Shown here piece after piece: positions 1 through 8,664 of a stretch of DNA of 64,000 nt; the stretch's first letter is position 1; each line of letters begins with the position of its first letter. This DNA is from Chitinophaga varians (GTDB lineage: Bacteria > Bacteroidota > Bacteroidia > Chitinophagales > Chitinophagaceae), in assembly GCF_012641275.1 (NCBI RefSeq), contig NZ_JABAIA010000002.1, forward strand, positions 1,984,001 through 2,048,000, written 5' to 3'. Made by a program: the position numbers and the translations under genes. The notes below the pieces were generated by a model, which did not search any database, was not told where the DNA came from, and was given only the letters and a program-made list of their open reading frames with translations.

Positions 1-1904
1 TGTTCCTCGATTCACTGGTGCTGCCCAGAGCGGTATGCCTCGTGGAAAACGGCGTGCTGGTGGCTACGCCGCCGCAATTATGGTTTATCGAAAACAACAA
101 TGACAAACCCGGCAAAAAGGTACTGGTGGACAGTATGTACGCTGCAGGCGGTAATGTGGAACACCAGCCTAACGGGCTTTTGCGGGGGCTGGACAACTGG
201 ATATACAACGCCAAATCTGACCGCCGCTACCGCAAAGTTGGCGATAAATGGCTGAAAGAAGCCACTACTTTCCGTGGGCAGTGGGGCATTACACAGGACG
301 ACAAAGGAAGGCTGTTCTATAATAACAACTCTGAAAATCTGCTGGGAGATTATTTCCCGGCGGGCCTGGGCGGTAAAAATCCGCACCAGCAGAACGCTGC
401 CGGCTATGACCAGAAAATAGTGAAAGACAACCACGTATACCCGGCGCATCCTACACCTGGTGTCAACAGAGGTTACATGAAAGGCATACTGGACGACAGC
501 CTGCGGCTGGTAGAGTTCACCGCCGCCTGCGGCCCGGTGATCTACCGGGGCCATCTTCTGCCGGCTGACTATGCAGGTAACGCCTTCGTAGCAGAACCTT
601 CGGCGAATCTCATCAAACGGAATATTTTAAAAGACAGTGGTTATATCGTTACCGGAAAACAAGCCTACCAGGGCAAAGAGTTCCTGGCCAGCACCGACGA
701 GCGTTTCAGGCCCACAGGATTATATAACGGCCCGGACGGGGCGCTGTACATCACCGATATGTACCGCGGCATCCTGCAACACAAAACGTATATCACCACT
801 TACCTCAAGAACGAAATCAAGATGCGGGAACTGACGCAGCCGCTCAGCTGTGGCCGTATTTACCGCATCGTTCCGGCAGGGCAGCGTCCAAAGAAAACTG
901 TGGTGCAACAGGAGCAGCTGTTGCAGTTGTTGAATGATCTCAATGGCGCGCTGCGCGATAAAGCCCAACAACATATTATAGACCATCGTTTAACCGCGCT
1001 GGTACCGGAACTGCGCACCGCGCTGTCCAATACCGCTACGCCACTGATGCAGGTACACGCCCTCTGGACGCTGGAAGGACTGCACCAGTTGACATACGCC
1101 GACCTGGCCGTGATACTGGAACAAGGCAGCGACGACTACAAAGTGCAGGCACTGGCCGCATTGCCTTCCGTGTTGGACAGCAAGACCGCCAAAGCCGCGG
1201 CAGGCAAGCTGGACTCGCTGGCCGACAAACCTTTCTTTGCGCCGTATGTCGCGTATTTGTTGCCCGCGCTGGGCAAGGCGGATAAAGCTGCGGCCGGCCG
1301 TCTCGAAGAAAAACTGATGAAAGCGTATGCGCGTGACCGTTATATAGCCGCGGCGCTGGTCAACAATGCAGTCAATCGGGAAGCCGCACTCCTGAAACAA
1401 CTGGTGGCATTTAATCCGGATACTGCACTGGCATTGAACAAACAGTTGAACAACGTGCTGAAAAATATGGACAATGCTGCCAGCGCCAAAAAGATGGACG
1501 CATTGGCGGAGAAATATCCCAGGGGATATAAAATATTTAACACCGTTTGCCAGACCTGTCACGGTAAAAACGGTAATGGTATTGCTTCTATGGCACCGCC
1601 GCTGAATGAAAGCAACTGGGTGAACGGCGATAAAAACAAGTTCGCCGCCATTGTGCTGTATGGCCTTACCGGTCCGGTGGAAGTACATGGCAAGCTGTAT
1701 AAAGCGCCTGAGATCAACGGAGATATGCCAGGTATCGGTGGCAGCGACGAATTCAATGACAGTGACATTGCAGAACTGCTTACATTCTTACGCAGCGCGT
1801 GGAACAACAAAGCCGGAAAGGTGTCCGTTGATGATATCAAAGCTGTCCGCAAACAGTTAAACGGCCGTCAAAAACCGTTTACCGCGGCGGAATTAACCAA
1901 ATAG
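1..1904 (+). CDS. Haem-binding dehydrogenase-like protein with C-terminal cytochrome c (5' partial)
   Basis: The reading frame is open to the first base of the window, so the N-terminal part of the gene is missing. The visible part begins inside a sugar-dehydrogenase-like beta-propeller of the membrane-bound dehydrogenase family (PVC-type haem-binding proteins). A stretch of alpha-helical HEAT-like repeats follows, then a C-terminal cytochrome c domain with the haem motif CQTCH and a downstream Met-rich segment (DMPGIGG) that could supply the axial ligand. Family members are periplasmic and are thought to oxidise sugars or alcohols; the substrate is unknown. The family call rests on architecture, and the GTG at position 18 is not a real start. 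Confidence 0.75.
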   Translation, partial: FLDSLVLPRAVCLVENGVLVATPPQLWFIENNNDKPGKKVLVDSMYAAGGNVEHQPNGLLRGLDNWIYNAKSDRRYRKVGDKWLKEATTFRGQWGITQDDKGRLFYNNNSENLLGDYFPAGLGGKNPHQQNAAGYDQKIVKDNHVYPAHPTPGVNRGYMKGILDDSLRLVEFTAACGPVIYRGHLLPADYAGNAFVAEPSANLIKRNILKDSGYIVTGKQAYQGKEFLASTDERFRPTGLYNGPDGALYITDMYRGILQHKTYITTYLKNEIKMRELTQPLSCGRIYRIVPAGQRPKKTVVQQEQLLQLLNDLNGALRDKAQQHIIDHRLTALVPELRTALSNTATPLMQVHALWTLEGLHQLTYADLAVILEQGSDDYKVQALAALPSVLDSKTAKAAAGKLDSLADKPFFAPYVAYLLPALGKADKAAAGRLEEKLMKAYARDRYIAAALVNNAVNREAALLKQLVAFNPDTALALNKQLNNVLKNMDNAASAKKMDALAEKYPRGYKIFNTVCQTCHGKNGNGIASMAPPLNESNWVNGDKNKFAAIVLYGLTGPVEVHGKLYKAPEINGDMPGIGGSDEFNDSDIAELLTFLRSAWNNKAGKVSVDDIKAVRKQLNGRQKPFTAAELTK

Positions 1905-2173
1905 TGCGCGGATATCAATAAAAGGCCTATCTTTGCTGCTCATTTACAACAAGTGAACAAGGCAACTTACATATTGACCTGCTGTAGCCAACTCCGTATT
2001 TGTACGGGCGGGTTTTTATTGCCGTTTTTATCCTGTCCAAAAGACTTCAACAATTAAGCCCGGGCAACTTCTAGCATCGTAACAGTTGTACCCGGGGGGA
2101 TGATACCTGTACGCTTGTATTGGTAGTATGATCCATATAGCAATTTCCAAAACAATCTTATAAAATAAGTTTT

Positions 2174-3736
2174 ATGAATCATCGGATAGCACGATGGGCA
2201 GTTTATCTTTTATGCCTGTTGCTGGATGTGAGCGTGGCTGCAAGCCTTTATCGCGGTTATTTAACAGGATGGATTTTATTACCGGTGGCCGTGGGTGTCA
2301 CATTACTGACATTGATTGACCGTTTCCAGGGCAAACATGCCCTGCTGCGCAACTACCCGCTGCTGGGCAGGCTGCGTTACCTGCTGGAGCACATCAGGCC
2401 GGAAATGCGGCAGTATTTCTTCGAGTCGGACACAGACGGGCGGCCGTTCAGCCGTCGTCAGCGTGCGGTAGTGTACCAGCGTGCGAAAGACGTAAAACAG
2501 ACCGTTGCTTTCGGCGCGCTCGCCGATATGTACGAGCCGGGTTACGAATGGGCCGCCCATACAGCGTTTCCTACGAAAGTAAAACCGGACGCGTTGCGGG
2601 TAACCATTGGCAACAAACAATGCAGTCAGCCTTACAATGCAAGTTTGCTCAACATCAGCGCAATGAGTTACGGTGCGCTGAGTAAAACCGCTATCCTTTC
2701 CCTCAATGGTGGCGCACAGGTGGGCGGGTTTGCCCACAACACCGGGGAAGGTGGCGTTAGTCCGTATCACCTGCAACATGGCGGTGACCTGATCTGGCAG
2801 ATCGGTACCGGTTACTTCGGCTGCCGCGATGAGAAAGGTAATTTCTCACCGGAGGTATATGCCGGAACGGTTGCAGAACCAGCTGTAAAGATGGTGGAAC
2901 TGAAATTGAGCCAGGGTGCCAAGCCCGGTAAGGGCGGAGTACTGCCGGCAGCGAAAAATACGCCGGAAATTGCCGCTATCCGCAAGGTGAAACCAGGCGT
3001 CAGCGTGTTGTCGCCGGCAGCACATACTGCCTTTGGCAACGAATATGAAATGCTGGCGTTTGTGCAGCAGCTGCGTACCCTCTCCGGTGGCAAGCCGGTG
3101 GGTTTCAAATTGTGCGTAGGCCGCAAGGATGAATTTGAGCGTATCTGTAAAGCCATGACCAACACTGGTATCTACCCCGACTTTATTACAGTAGATGGTG
3201 CAGAAGGTGGTACTGGTGCGGCTCCGCTGGAGTTCACGGACAGTATCGGTATGCCTTTGTATGATGCACTGGCTTTTGTGGTGAATATGCTGAAGAAGTA
3301 CGACCTGAAACAGCATATCAGAATTATGGCCAGTGGCAAGATCATCACCGGTTTCGACATCATGAAAGTGTTGGCATTAGGTGCAGACGCGTGCTACAGC
3401 GCCAGGGGCATGATGCTGGCACTGGGCTGTATACAGGCGCTTCAATGCGATAGCGGCAGCTGTCCGGTAGGCGTGGCCACGCAAGACCCGACCTTGTACC
3501 AGGGCGTAAATGTGACCGATAAAAAAGAGCGTGTGGCCAATTTCCACCGCAACACCATATATGCACTGGCTGAACTGATGGGCGCCTGCGGCTTCGCAAC
3601 GCCTGAACAGGTCAATCCTGCCGCACTTTACAGAAGAGTAACGAGAACGGATATACGATCATATGAAGAAATTTACGCACCGGACAACGGCCGTTCCGCC
3701 GGAGCGGCACTTATTCCGGGGCAGTCAGTTAATTAA
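2174..3736 (+). CDS. FMN-binding glutamate synthase family protein, membrane-anchored
   Basis: The 520-residue protein has two hydrophobic N-terminal segments (about residues 8-50) and then a glutamate-synthase central/FMN TIM-barrel domain. Visible family signatures are the glycine-rich GEGGVSPYH region, the GKGGVLP segment, VDGAEGGTGAAP at the phosphate-binding end, and a cysteine cluster (CDSGSCPVG) like the 3Fe-4S ligands of GltB. It lacks the amidotransferase domain of true GltB. These stand-alone proteins are common in Bacteroidota and their substrate is not established. A GreA/Rnk-like gene follows 19 bp downstream in the same direction, so the two may be cotranscribed. Confidence 0.85.
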   Translation: MNHRIARWAVYLLCLLLDVSVAASLYRGYLTGWILLPVAVGVTLLTLIDRFQGKHALLRNYPLLGRLRYLLEHIRPEMRQYFFESDTDGRPFSRRQRAVVYQRAKDVKQTVAFGALADMYEPGYEWAAHTAFPTKVKPDALRVTIGNKQCSQPYNASLLNISAMSYGALSKTAILSLNGGAQVGGFAHNTGEGGVSPYHLQHGGDLIWQIGTGYFGCRDEKGNFSPEVYAGTVAEPAVKMVELKLSQGAKPGKGGVLPAAKNTPEIAAIRKVKPGVSVLSPAAHTAFGNEYEMLAFVQQLRTLSGGKPVGFKLCVGRKDEFERICKAMTNTGIYPDFITVDGAEGGTGAAPLEFTDSIGMPLYDALAFVVNMLKKYDLKQHIRIMASGKIITGFDIMKVLALGADACYSARGMMLALGCIQALQCDSGSCPVGVATQDPTLYQGVNVTDKKERVANFHRNTIYALAELMGACGFATPEQVNPAALYRRVTRTDIRSYEEIYAPDNGRSAGAALIPGQSVN

Positions 3737-3755
3737 TTGATTAAAACCTGTTTTT

Positions 3756-4121
3756 ATGAAAAAGAAACAGATTGTAGTGTCCCAACATGATTATGACATT
3801 CTGAAAACACTTTGTTACCACGCCCCGGGTACGGCTAAACTGAAAGAGGAGCTGGACAGGGCGGTTATCCGGAAAACAAAAGTACCCGACGATGTGGTAC
3901 AGGTAAATTCCACGCTGCAGTTCAGGGATGAGCGCAGCGGCGCTGTGCGGGAAGTGCAGCTGGTATTACCTGCCGCCAGCAATATTCAACTGGGTAAACT
4001 TTCTATTCTTTCACCTATAGGCACGGCCCTGCTGGGCTATAGCGCCGGCGACACCATCGACTGGGAAGTGCCTGCGGGCAAAACCCAGCTGCACATTCTG
4101 CGGGTGGCGAACGAAGGATAG
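3756..4121 (+). CDS. GreA/GreB-family elongation factor, Rnk-like
   Basis: The 121-residue protein has a short N-terminal helical part and the C-terminal FKBP-like GreA/GreB domain. Signs of that domain are the VQVNSTLQFRDE strand region, LSPIGTALLGYSAGD and a closing basic hydrophobic strand (KTQLHILRV). The long coiled coil of true GreA is absent, so it resembles Rnk-type factors that bind RNA polymerase without cleavage activity. It sits 19 bp after the glutamate-synthase-like gene and ends just before a bidirectional terminator at 4171-4190. Confidence 0.85.
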   Translation: MKKKQIVVSQHDYDILKTLCYHAPGTAKLKEELDRAVIRKTKVPDDVVQVNSTLQFRDERSGAVREVQLVLPAASNIQLGKLSILSPIGTALLGYSAGDTIDWEVPAGKTQLHILRVANEG

Positions 4122-4170
4122 TTTTAAAAGGCTATAATGTTAGCGATCAAATATGTATCAAGCAAAAAAA

Positions 4171-4190
4171 GCCCCGGCGTCTGCCGGGGC
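4171..4190. terminator. Bidirectional rho-independent terminator
   Basis: An 8-bp perfect GC-rich stem (GCCCCGGC/GCCGGGGC, loop GTCT) has an A run on the left and a T-rich run on the right. It separates the convergent GreA-like and DUF192 genes and can serve both strands. Confidence 0.9.
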
Positions 4191-4205
4191 TTCTCTTTTA
4201 TATTG

Positions 4206-4748
4206 TCATTTGTGATAAACAACGTGGTCGCCGTAATTGACGTGGTATTTATCGCAGAAACCGCCATTGACTTCCAGCACGTATTGTGCTTTCTTGAAGG
4301 AGGGCAGGCTTTGTTCTGACAGCGGGGTGGCATATTTCTGGATAGACACGATCTCCAGTTTATCGTCCAGGTAGATGATATCGAGGGAGATGTAGGTGTT
4401 TTTCATCCAGAAGGAACGCTCTTCCATATCCGGGAAGATAAACAGCATGCCCTGGTCATCAGTCATGGATTTACGGTACATCAGCCCGTCTTCCCGCTGC
4501 TGATCGGTTTGTGCCAGCTGGATATCTATTTTGCGGATGGTGTCTGCCTTGTTTTTGGACAAAAACACCAGGGACGCTTCCTTTTTGAATTCGCTGCCGT
4601 TGGAAGTGACCTGTGTTGGGGATTCCGTGCCGGCGGTAGTGCCGGTACCGGTGTCCGTGGTGGCGGCGCTGTTGTTGTTGCCGGAATTGTTGTTACAGCC
4701 GGACACATACAGGGCGGCTATCAACAGGTATTTGAACGGTAGCTGCAT
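4206..4748 (-). CDS. DUF192 domain lipoprotein
   Basis: The 180-residue protein starts with a lipoprotein signal (hydrophobic segment to Cys18, VSGC) and a low-complexity Asn/Thr linker. The DUF192 fold covers about residues 65-175, with the characteristic GLMYR, MLFIF, WMKNT and LDIIYLD blocks and a late VLEVNGG. DUF192 proteins are small, secreted or periplasmic, and of unknown function. The gene lies 7 bp downstream of mqnE, and the mqnE and protease genes may be in the same transcript. Confidence 0.88.
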   Translation of the reverse strand: MQLPFKYLLIAALYVSGCNNNSGNNNSAATTDTGTGTTAGTESPTQVTSNGSEFKKEASLVFLSKNKADTIRKIDIQLAQTDQQREDGLMYRKSMTDDQGMLFIFPDMEERSFWMKNTYISLDIIYLDDKLEIVSIQKYATPLSEQSLPSFKKAQYVLEVNGGFCDKYHVNYGDHVVYHK

Positions 4749-4755
4749 AAGGATA

Positions 4756-5940
4756 TTATTTAGTCAGTAGTAGCTCCTCATCGGAGAAAACGACGTCTGT
4801 ATAATCTTTGATTTCATTGTACACGGTATCGCGTTCAACGGGCCTTCTGCCGGCTTGTTTGATCAGTTGTGCCAGCTGGGCGGTGTTCATGGAAGGGTTT
4901 TGTTCTTCCGCGCCGGCCATGCTGTAGATCTTGGTGGTATCATCGATGGTACCGTCCAGGTCATTTACGCCGAAGGAGAGGGTCAGCTGTGCGGTATTTC
5001 TTCCCAGCATAGGCCAGTAAGCCTTGATATGGGAGAAGTTGTCCATATACAACCGGGCCACTGCGTACAGCTTCAGGTCTTCCACGATAGAGGATTCCGG
5101 GATATCGGACATATCGTTGCCCTTGTTCCTGAATTTCAGCGGGATAAAGGTATTGAAGCCATGTGTTTCATCCTGCAGCTGTCGTAAACGTTCCATATGG
5201 TCGATACGGTGCTCGTAGGATTCAATGTGGCCGTAGAGCATCGTGGCGTTGGTGACCATGCCGCGGTTGTGCGCAGCGCGGTGGATAGCCAGCCATCCAT
5301 CAGCATCTACCTTGTCATGGCAGATTTTAGCCCGTACGTCCGGATGGAAGATTTCAGCGCCGCCGCCAGGCATGGATTGCAGGCCTGCTTCGTTGAGGAT
5401 GCGCATCCCTTCTTCTACGCTTACTTTGGCTTTACGGAACATATAGTCCAGTTCCACAGCGGTAAACCCTTTGATATGAAGATCGGGGCGGTGCGCCTTG
5501 ATTTTTTTGATCAGTTCCACGAAGAAGTCCAGCTGCATCTTGGGATGTACGCCGCCTACAATGTGGACTTCCGTAACAGGCTGCCCGTCGTAGCTTTTCA
5601 CGATGTCCAGCATCTGGTCGATGCTCAGTTCCCATCCGTCTTCACGGTTTTTATACAGCCGGGAATAGGAGCAGAAATGACAGGTGAAAACACATACGTT
5701 GGTAGGCTCGATATGAAAATTACGGTTGAAGTAAGTCTTGTCGCCGTGCATGCGTTCCCGCACATGGTTGGCCAGTGCGCCTAAAAAGCAGACGTCGCCT
5801 TTCTCAAATAAGGTCAGCCCTTCTGCGGGCGTAATTCTTTCCTGACGCAGGATTTTTTCTGCAATGTTCTTCAGGTCAGTATCCAGAGAAGGTTGCTGAA
5901 GAAGTGTCTGAACTGCCGGGTAATCTTGTCTCATCGTCAT
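4756..5940 (-). CDS. mqnE: Aminofutalosine synthase MqnE
   Basis: This radical-SAM enzyme of the futalosine menaquinone pathway forms aminodeoxyfutalosine from SAM and 3-[(1-carboxyvinyl)oxy]benzoate. The 4Fe-4S motif is C83-x3-C87-x2-C90 (CVFTCHFC), preceded by FHIEPTN, which is typical of Bacteroidota MqnE. GGGAEIFHP, HGFNTFIPLKF and a C-terminal GRRPVERDT segment also match. The 394-residue length is normal. Its ATG overlaps the stop of the upstream M43 protease gene (ATGA, 5937-5940), which suggests translational coupling. No other mqn gene is in the window. Confidence 0.92.
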   Translation of the reverse strand: MTMRQDYPAVQTLLQQPSLDTDLKNIAEKILRQERITPAEGLTLFEKGDVCFLGALANHVRERMHGDKTYFNRNFHIEPTNVCVFTCHFCSYSRLYKNREDGWELSIDQMLDIVKSYDGQPVTEVHIVGGVHPKMQLDFFVELIKKIKAHRPDLHIKGFTAVELDYMFRKAKVSVEEGMRILNEAGLQSMPGGGAEIFHPDVRAKICHDKVDADGWLAIHRAAHNRGMVTNATMLYGHIESYEHRIDHMERLRQLQDETHGFNTFIPLKFRNKGNDMSDIPESSIVEDLKLYAVARLYMDNFSHIKAYWPMLGRNTAQLTLSFGVNDLDGTIDDTTKIYSMAGAEEQNPSMNTAQLAQLIKQAGRRPVERDTVYNEIKDYTDVVFSDEELLLTK

Positions 5941-8078
5941 CTTACTTTCATTAATTTAATGGTGTTGGCCCTGTTCCTGTAAATTAATTTTACAAAATAA
6001 ACACCATTTGGCTCATTTACCAAATTAAAGGTCATCCGGTTGTTGGGGCCAACAGCATTACCCGGTTTGGAAGCGATGAGTTGTCCGGCGGCATTGTAGA
6101 GGTTCACCTGCTGAAGGTCGGAAGGCCGTTCATAGAAGCTGATCCATACCAGCCCGTCAGTAGGGTTAGGATGAATCAATACGCCGGCCTGGCGCAGGTC
6201 CGGATTGATATCTTTGGTAACGATCCTGATATTGTCGATATATATGTTATTCTCCGCATTTGAGATATTCCGGAAAGCCACCTGGAATTTGTCTTTGCCT
6301 ACCAACGCTGTCAGGTCCACCGAATCGCGGCGCCATTCGTTGTTGTTGGGGATGAATTCATCCTGTACGGCGGTAGGACGGGTAATGAGGTATTTGCCCC
6401 ATTTGCTGTAGGCGATGGCGCCTGTCTGGTGACAATCTTTGGTGACCAGCACCTGCAGGGTGTCCCACACGTTGCCGGTCATATTGGGATCGGAATAAAC
6501 GGCGGCGGCCACGTCAAAGAACAGGAAAATGGAATCATGCGCCTGCGGATCGATCACGGGGGTGATGAGGTCATCTGTCTGGTCGTTGACGTTGTACCCT
6601 TTGTTGCGTACCAGCGCCGATGCTTTACTGTTGTGCCCCACGTTGCGGTCACGCTCCCAGGTGAAGCTGCGGTCGGGGTTATAGATGTCCCATCCCGGCG
6701 GCGGGAAACTGTCCTGTTCAAAGCCTTCTTCAAAAGGCAGTTGTGCTTCCGCATCGAAGTGGAAGCGGCTGGCAGCGGTATCGTTGGCCACGTTGGCGTC
6801 TGGCTGACCGTTGGGCGATTGCGTATAGGCTTGCAGGTTATAGGCGCCTACGGCCACCTGCGAGGCAGGAAGGGGGACGTCTACGCTCTGCAGGCTGGGC
6901 AGATTGCCCTGCCAGTTGTAGTTGACCAGCGCGCCATTGTTGAGCCGGTACAAAATACGCACAGCGGTGAGGGCATTGGTGCCTTTGTTGCGCAGGGTCA
7001 CCCGGGGCAGGATACGGTTATCGCAAAGTTTGCCGGTGACGCCGCTGACGGCCGTCAGTGCGGCGTCGTTTGCCGGCAGCACAACGGGCGTACAGCCATT
7101 GGACGCCATCAGGCTGCTGACGATGTTTTCCAGCACATCGCGCATCCTGCCGGTCTGGCCGGCGGTGAAGAGGTGCATACAGGCGTCGTCGCTATAGTCC
7201 ATGTAGTTCATGAACATGATCCCCGGGAAGTTGGGGCTGCAATTGTCGGTTTTTGGAAAAGAGGGGCATCCGTAGGTATTGTCGCCCTGCAAAGGGGTAT
7301 CGGCGATGCCGTCATCTACGGAGCAGGTGCCACCGTCGTCGCCCCAGATATGTTTCAGGCCAAAGAAATGCCCTATTTCATGGGTGGTGGTACGACCGAG
7401 GTTATAGATACGGCCTACGCTGCCGGTGGTGCCAAAAGCGGTATAAAGCACCACTACGCCCAGTTGTTCGGCAGGGTAACCATTGCCCGGAGGGGCGGCC
7501 ACGCCCAGGTAGTTGCCCGACAGGCGGGTTACCCAGATGTTGAGGTATTTTTGAGTGTCCCAGGCATCGGAACCGCCGGTCTGATCATATTTCGCGTCGG
7601 GGGCGCCGCCGCTGATACTAAAGCTTTGGCCGGCGGCTGTTTTCACGCGGACGATGCCCGTGGTGGGCTCATCGCCGGGCGTGCGCTGGGCCAGGCAGAA
7701 GCTGATGCGCGAATTGCCAATGATGGGTTGCCATACCGGGGGCACCTGGCTAACGTCCGGATTGGTGGCGTTGTAATCCTGGTTTAGCACGGCTATCTGG
7801 GACATGACCTGCGCATCGGTGACCAGGTCGGGATTGTCCAGTACAATATGCACCACTACGGGGATAGTGACGTTTTGTGGCACTGCTTCGGTTTGCACGC
7901 GCATCATGCGGCGCTGTTGCAGCAGTTGCATTTTCTTTTCATTGTTGTCGATCACTTGTTGCAGGGAAGGGTGTTCAAGCACCCGTTGCTGCAGGGCAAC
8001 GGCGGTGCCGCATTGGCGCTGGCCAATGGCGGCCAGGCTGTAAAGTAAGGTAAACAGGATAATAAATGTGTGGCGCAA
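5937..8078 (-). CDS. Secreted M43-family metalloprotease with T9SS sorting domain
   Basis: The 713-residue protein has an N-terminal signal peptide and a cytophagalysin/pappalysin-like M43 catalytic domain. The zinc motif is HEIGHFFGLKH (residues 233-243) and the Met-turn NYMDY is at 291-295. A central CARDB-like and beta-sandwich region follows (about 345-625). The last ~77 residues, from HPNPTDG to KLMKVR, form a type A T9SS C-terminal signal, so export through the type IX system to the cell surface or medium is expected. The pairing with mqnE by a 4-bp overlap is odd, since the two have no obvious functional link. Confidence 0.9.
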   Translation of the reverse strand: MRHTFIILFTLLYSLAAIGQRQCGTAVALQQRVLEHPSLQQVIDNNEKKMQLLQQRRMMRVQTEAVPQNVTIPVVVHIVLDNPDLVTDAQVMSQIAVLNQDYNATNPDVSQVPPVWQPIIGNSRISFCLAQRTPGDEPTTGIVRVKTAAGQSFSISGGAPDAKYDQTGGSDAWDTQKYLNIWVTRLSGNYLGVAAPPGNGYPAEQLGVVVLYTAFGTTGSVGRIYNLGRTTTHEIGHFFGLKHIWGDDGGTCSVDDGIADTPLQGDNTYGCPSFPKTDNCSPNFPGIMFMNYMDYSDDACMHLFTAGQTGRMRDVLENIVSSLMASNGCTPVVLPANDAALTAVSGVTGKLCDNRILPRVTLRNKGTNALTAVRILYRLNNGALVNYNWQGNLPSLQSVDVPLPASQVAVGAYNLQAYTQSPNGQPDANVANDTAASRFHFDAEAQLPFEEGFEQDSFPPPGWDIYNPDRSFTWERDRNVGHNSKASALVRNKGYNVNDQTDDLITPVIDPQAHDSIFLFFDVAAAVYSDPNMTGNVWDTLQVLVTKDCHQTGAIAYSKWGKYLITRPTAVQDEFIPNNNEWRRDSVDLTALVGKDKFQVAFRNISNAENNIYIDNIRIVTKDINPDLRQAGVLIHPNPTDGLVWISFYERPSDLQQVNLYNAAGQLIASKPGNAVGPNNRMTFNLVNEPNGVYFVKLIYRNRANTIKLMKVR

Positions 8079-8183
8079 AGATCGTTGTTATTAGAGATGA
8101 ATCAGATGGTTTTTCTGGTTTTGATGATAGTGTAATATACGCAGTGGAACCGGAATTTTGTCACAGTGTACAGAGAAGGGCAC

Positions 8184-8217
8184 AAAAAAGCCCTTCCGTC
8201 GAACGGAAGGGCTTTTT
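8184..8217. terminator. Rho-independent terminator after trxA
   Basis: A stem of about 16 bp, including the flanking A and T runs, has its GC core in CCCTTCCGT/ACGGAAGGG with a CGA loop. It lies between the stop of trxA and the start of the M43 gene, and ends trxA transcription on the minus strand. Confidence 0.88.
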
Positions 8218-8241
8218 CATCACTCAGTTTCGTTTATATCA

Positions 8242-8559
8242 TTACAGGTTGGCCTGTATTTTTTTGTCCAGAACAGCTTTAGGTACTGCTCCTACCTGTT
8301 TGTCTACCACCTTGCCATCTTTGATGAACAGGATAGCGGGAATGCTGGTGATACCGTAGTCGATAGAGATTTGCGGGTTCACGTCAACATTTACTTTACC
8401 GATGTTTACTTTACCAGCGTAATCTTTAGACAGTTCTTCAATAACTGGTCCGATAGCCCGGCAGGGACCGCACCATTCTGCCCAAAAATCAACTACTGTT
8501 AATTTATCGGAATCCAGCACTTCCGTCTGGAAGTTCGCGTCTGTGAATTCTAAAGCCAT
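8242..8559 (-). CDS. trxA: Thioredoxin
   Basis: This is a 105-residue single-domain thioredoxin, a cytoplasmic thiol-disulphide reductant. The active site is WCGPC with Cys30 and Cys33, preceded by the VDFWAEW strand. The cis-proline turn (ITSIPAI) and a C-terminal GAVPK segment are also present. Length and motifs match housekeeping TrxA with no signal peptide. It lies downstream of dnaE with a 105-bp gap and has its own terminator at 8184-8217. Confidence 0.95.
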   Translation of the reverse strand: MALEFTDANFQTEVLDSDKLTVVDFWAEWCGPCRAIGPVIEELSKDYAGKVNIGKVNVDVNPQISIDYGITSIPAILFIKDGKVVDKQVGAVPKAVLDKKIQANL

Positions 8560-8664
8560 AAGATATTATAATTTAAAGGTGTTTATTAATGATTGTTTTT
8601 GATTGTCTACTGGTGTATATGATCAAAACTTGAACCGAGTGCAAATTACTGCTTTTTTGACATC

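Noticed and set aside
990..1688. 232-codon minus-strand ORF inside the first gene
   Set aside because: It is antisense to a clearly coding frame with cytochrome and repeat motifs, and its translation resembles no family.
6429..7787. 452-codon plus-strand ORF opposite the M43 protease
   Set aside because: This is a shadow of a GC-rich gene on the other strand. The minus frame has the zinc motif and T9SS signal, while the plus frame has no recognisable domain.
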